NCBI GenBank assembly: GCA_009937575.1
Contig: JAACFI010000011.1
Location: 1-33,540 of the forward strand
Origin: Haliea sp.
GTDB taxonomy: Bacteria > Pseudomonadota > Gammaproteobacteria > Pseudomonadales > Halieaceae
Reading direction: 5' to 3'
DNA: 33,540 nucleotides
Each line of letters begins with the position of its first letter. The first letter of the stretch is position 1. The position numbers and the translations under genes are program-made. Below, piece by piece: positions 32,774-33,540 of this stretch. The notes beneath the pieces were generated by a model that ran no database searches, was not told where the DNA came from, and saw only the letters and a list, made by a program, of their open reading frames with translations.

Positions 32774-33540
32774 GTGAGCAACCCCCGGTTATATCTGTCC
32801 CTGATCCCCCAGGGACTCATTGCCTCCATGCTGGAGCCCGAGGAATTCGGCAGGTACTACGCCGTGGGCACGAAAGTGCATGCCCGGGGCGAGGCGATAT
32901 TCTTTGAGGTGGACCCCGCAGGGCTGCCAGCGGGGGAATTCCCTGTGCACCTTATTGAAGAACGCTGCGTACCGAAGGCCGACGGCAGCCCCAAGAAATC
33001 CGTTTACCTGGCCATCTACCGGGTATTGTCGCGCGTTCCCGTGTCGGCCCTGGGCAAGTTGTACCTGGTGACCAAGGACGGCCAGACCCTGGCGCTGGAG
33101 CGGACGGAATACGTCGCTGAACCCGACCGGCAGGCGCACCTCTACCAGGAGTTCTGTCCCATCGACCCGATGGTGGTCAGCTGCCTGGAGCCGTTGGAAT
33201 TCTGTCGCGCCATCACTGATACCACCCGACCGGTGCATGTGCCGCGTATTGTGTTTTCCCAGCTGTCCCTGCGGGAGCTGGCCCACGACCCGGTAGGCGG
33301 CTCCGCCAATGACCTGCCCTACCCGAATATGCAGCACCTGCGGGAGATACTTGCCGAGCTGCTGGCCGGTGGTGGCAAGAGCAGCAAGCTGTTCCTGAAG
33401 CAGGCCTACGAGGGCGTTTACTACCGCACCATACGGGGCGGGTTTTACGTGGGCGACCAGCAGGATTTTGCCTTTTACCGTTTTCCCTCGATCGAGGAGA
33501 TGGAGACGGCGCACTACGCCTGGTGGCGTTCGGCGCAGCG
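32774..33540 (+). CDS. Unrecognised protein, partial at the right edge
   Basis: An open frame of at least 255 codons that runs off the window. It starts at GTG with GAGG five bases upstream; an internal ATG at 32828 is a weaker alternative. It begins MSNPRLYLSLIPQGLIASML and continues EPEEFGRYYAVGTKVHARGEAIFFEVDP. There is no signal peptide or membrane segment, so it is probably cytosolic. The composition is ordinary and the codon use matches the neighbours, so it is a real gene. Aromatic-rich stretches such as YEGVYYRTIRGGFYVG and HYAWWRSAQ occur toward the edge. I do not recognise the family. It is separated from cusA by 111 bases and is probably not part of that operon. Confidence 0.75.
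   Translation, partial: MSNPRLYLSLIPQGLIASMLEPEEFGRYYAVGTKVHARGEAIFFEVDPAGLPAGEFPVHLIEERCVPKADGSPKKSVYLAIYRVLSRVPVSALGKLYLVTKDGQTLALERTEYVAEPDRQAHLYQEFCPIDPMVVSCLEPLEFCRAITDTTRPVHVPRIVFSQLSLRELAHDPVGGSANDLPYPNMQHLREILAELLAGGGKSSKLFLKQAYEGVYYRTIRGGFYVGDQQDFAFYRFPSIEEMETAHYAWWRSAQ

Noticed and set aside
1-33540. Mobile elements, CRISPR arrays, tRNA or rRNA genes
   Set aside because: No transposase, integrase, direct-repeat array, tRNA cloverleaf or rRNA sequence was recognised; the only repeats are the short palindromes listed.

Overview
The window looks like the chromosome of a free-living, high-GC, Gram-negative bacterium, most likely a gammaproteobacterium. The evidence is outer-membrane TolC-type proteins, an RND copper pump, periplasmic c-type cytochromes and PQQ dehydrogenases, and a glgBA/glgC glycogen locus. 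A marine lineage such as Halieaceae/Cellvibrionales would fit the mix of P450, quinoproteins and glycogen genes, but that placement is inference. I saw no rRNA, tRNA, CRISPR array, transposase or phage gene.

Layout. (1) 186-5944 is a mixed stretch: a TolC-OmpA fusion whose last codons are disrupted, a convergent CDGSH iron-sulfur/Tag-like glycosylase pair, an MscS channel, a tiny diheme cytochrome resembling the C-terminal half of NapC, and an AraC-type regulator. (2) 6029-13173 (minus strand) is a four-gene oxidation cluster read P450 -> Vgb-like cytochrome -> PQQ dehydrogenase -> PQQ dehydrogenase with haem. It starts at a clear sigma70-like promoter covered by a 24-bp palindrome (13237-13260). 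Three copies of a short GC-rich palindromic repeat sit in and around it, one of them inside the signal-peptide region of a dehydrogenase gene. (3) 13280-24968 is a glycogen locus with two divergent arms: glgC-GH57-malQ on the minus strand and glgB-glgA-glgP-HAD phosphatase on the plus strand, with a 146-bp AT-rich control region between them. (4) 25030-26301 is a CPA2-type cation/proton antiporter with an Asp-Asp motif. (5) 26403-32662 is a copper/silver efflux module: a small secreted His/Met/Cys-rich protein, then CusC-, CusB- and CusA-like proteins with 4-bp overlaps. The three clefts methionines of E. coli CusA are all matched. (6) From 32774 an unrecognised protein runs off the right edge.

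How the genes work together. The glycogen genes form a nearly complete cycle: ADP-glucose synthesis, elongation, branching, phosphorolysis, and maltodextrin remodelling by MalQ and GH57. The Cus module moves monovalent copper or silver out of the periplasm. The P450/quinoprotein cluster is the best candidate for something undescribed. A cytosolic P450 would hydroxylate a hydrophobic substrate, and two periplasmic PQQ enzymes with two haem-bearing partners could oxidise the resulting alcohol and pass electrons to the respiratory chain. The substrate cannot be read from sequence.

All function calls rest on motifs and remembered family features; no database search was run.
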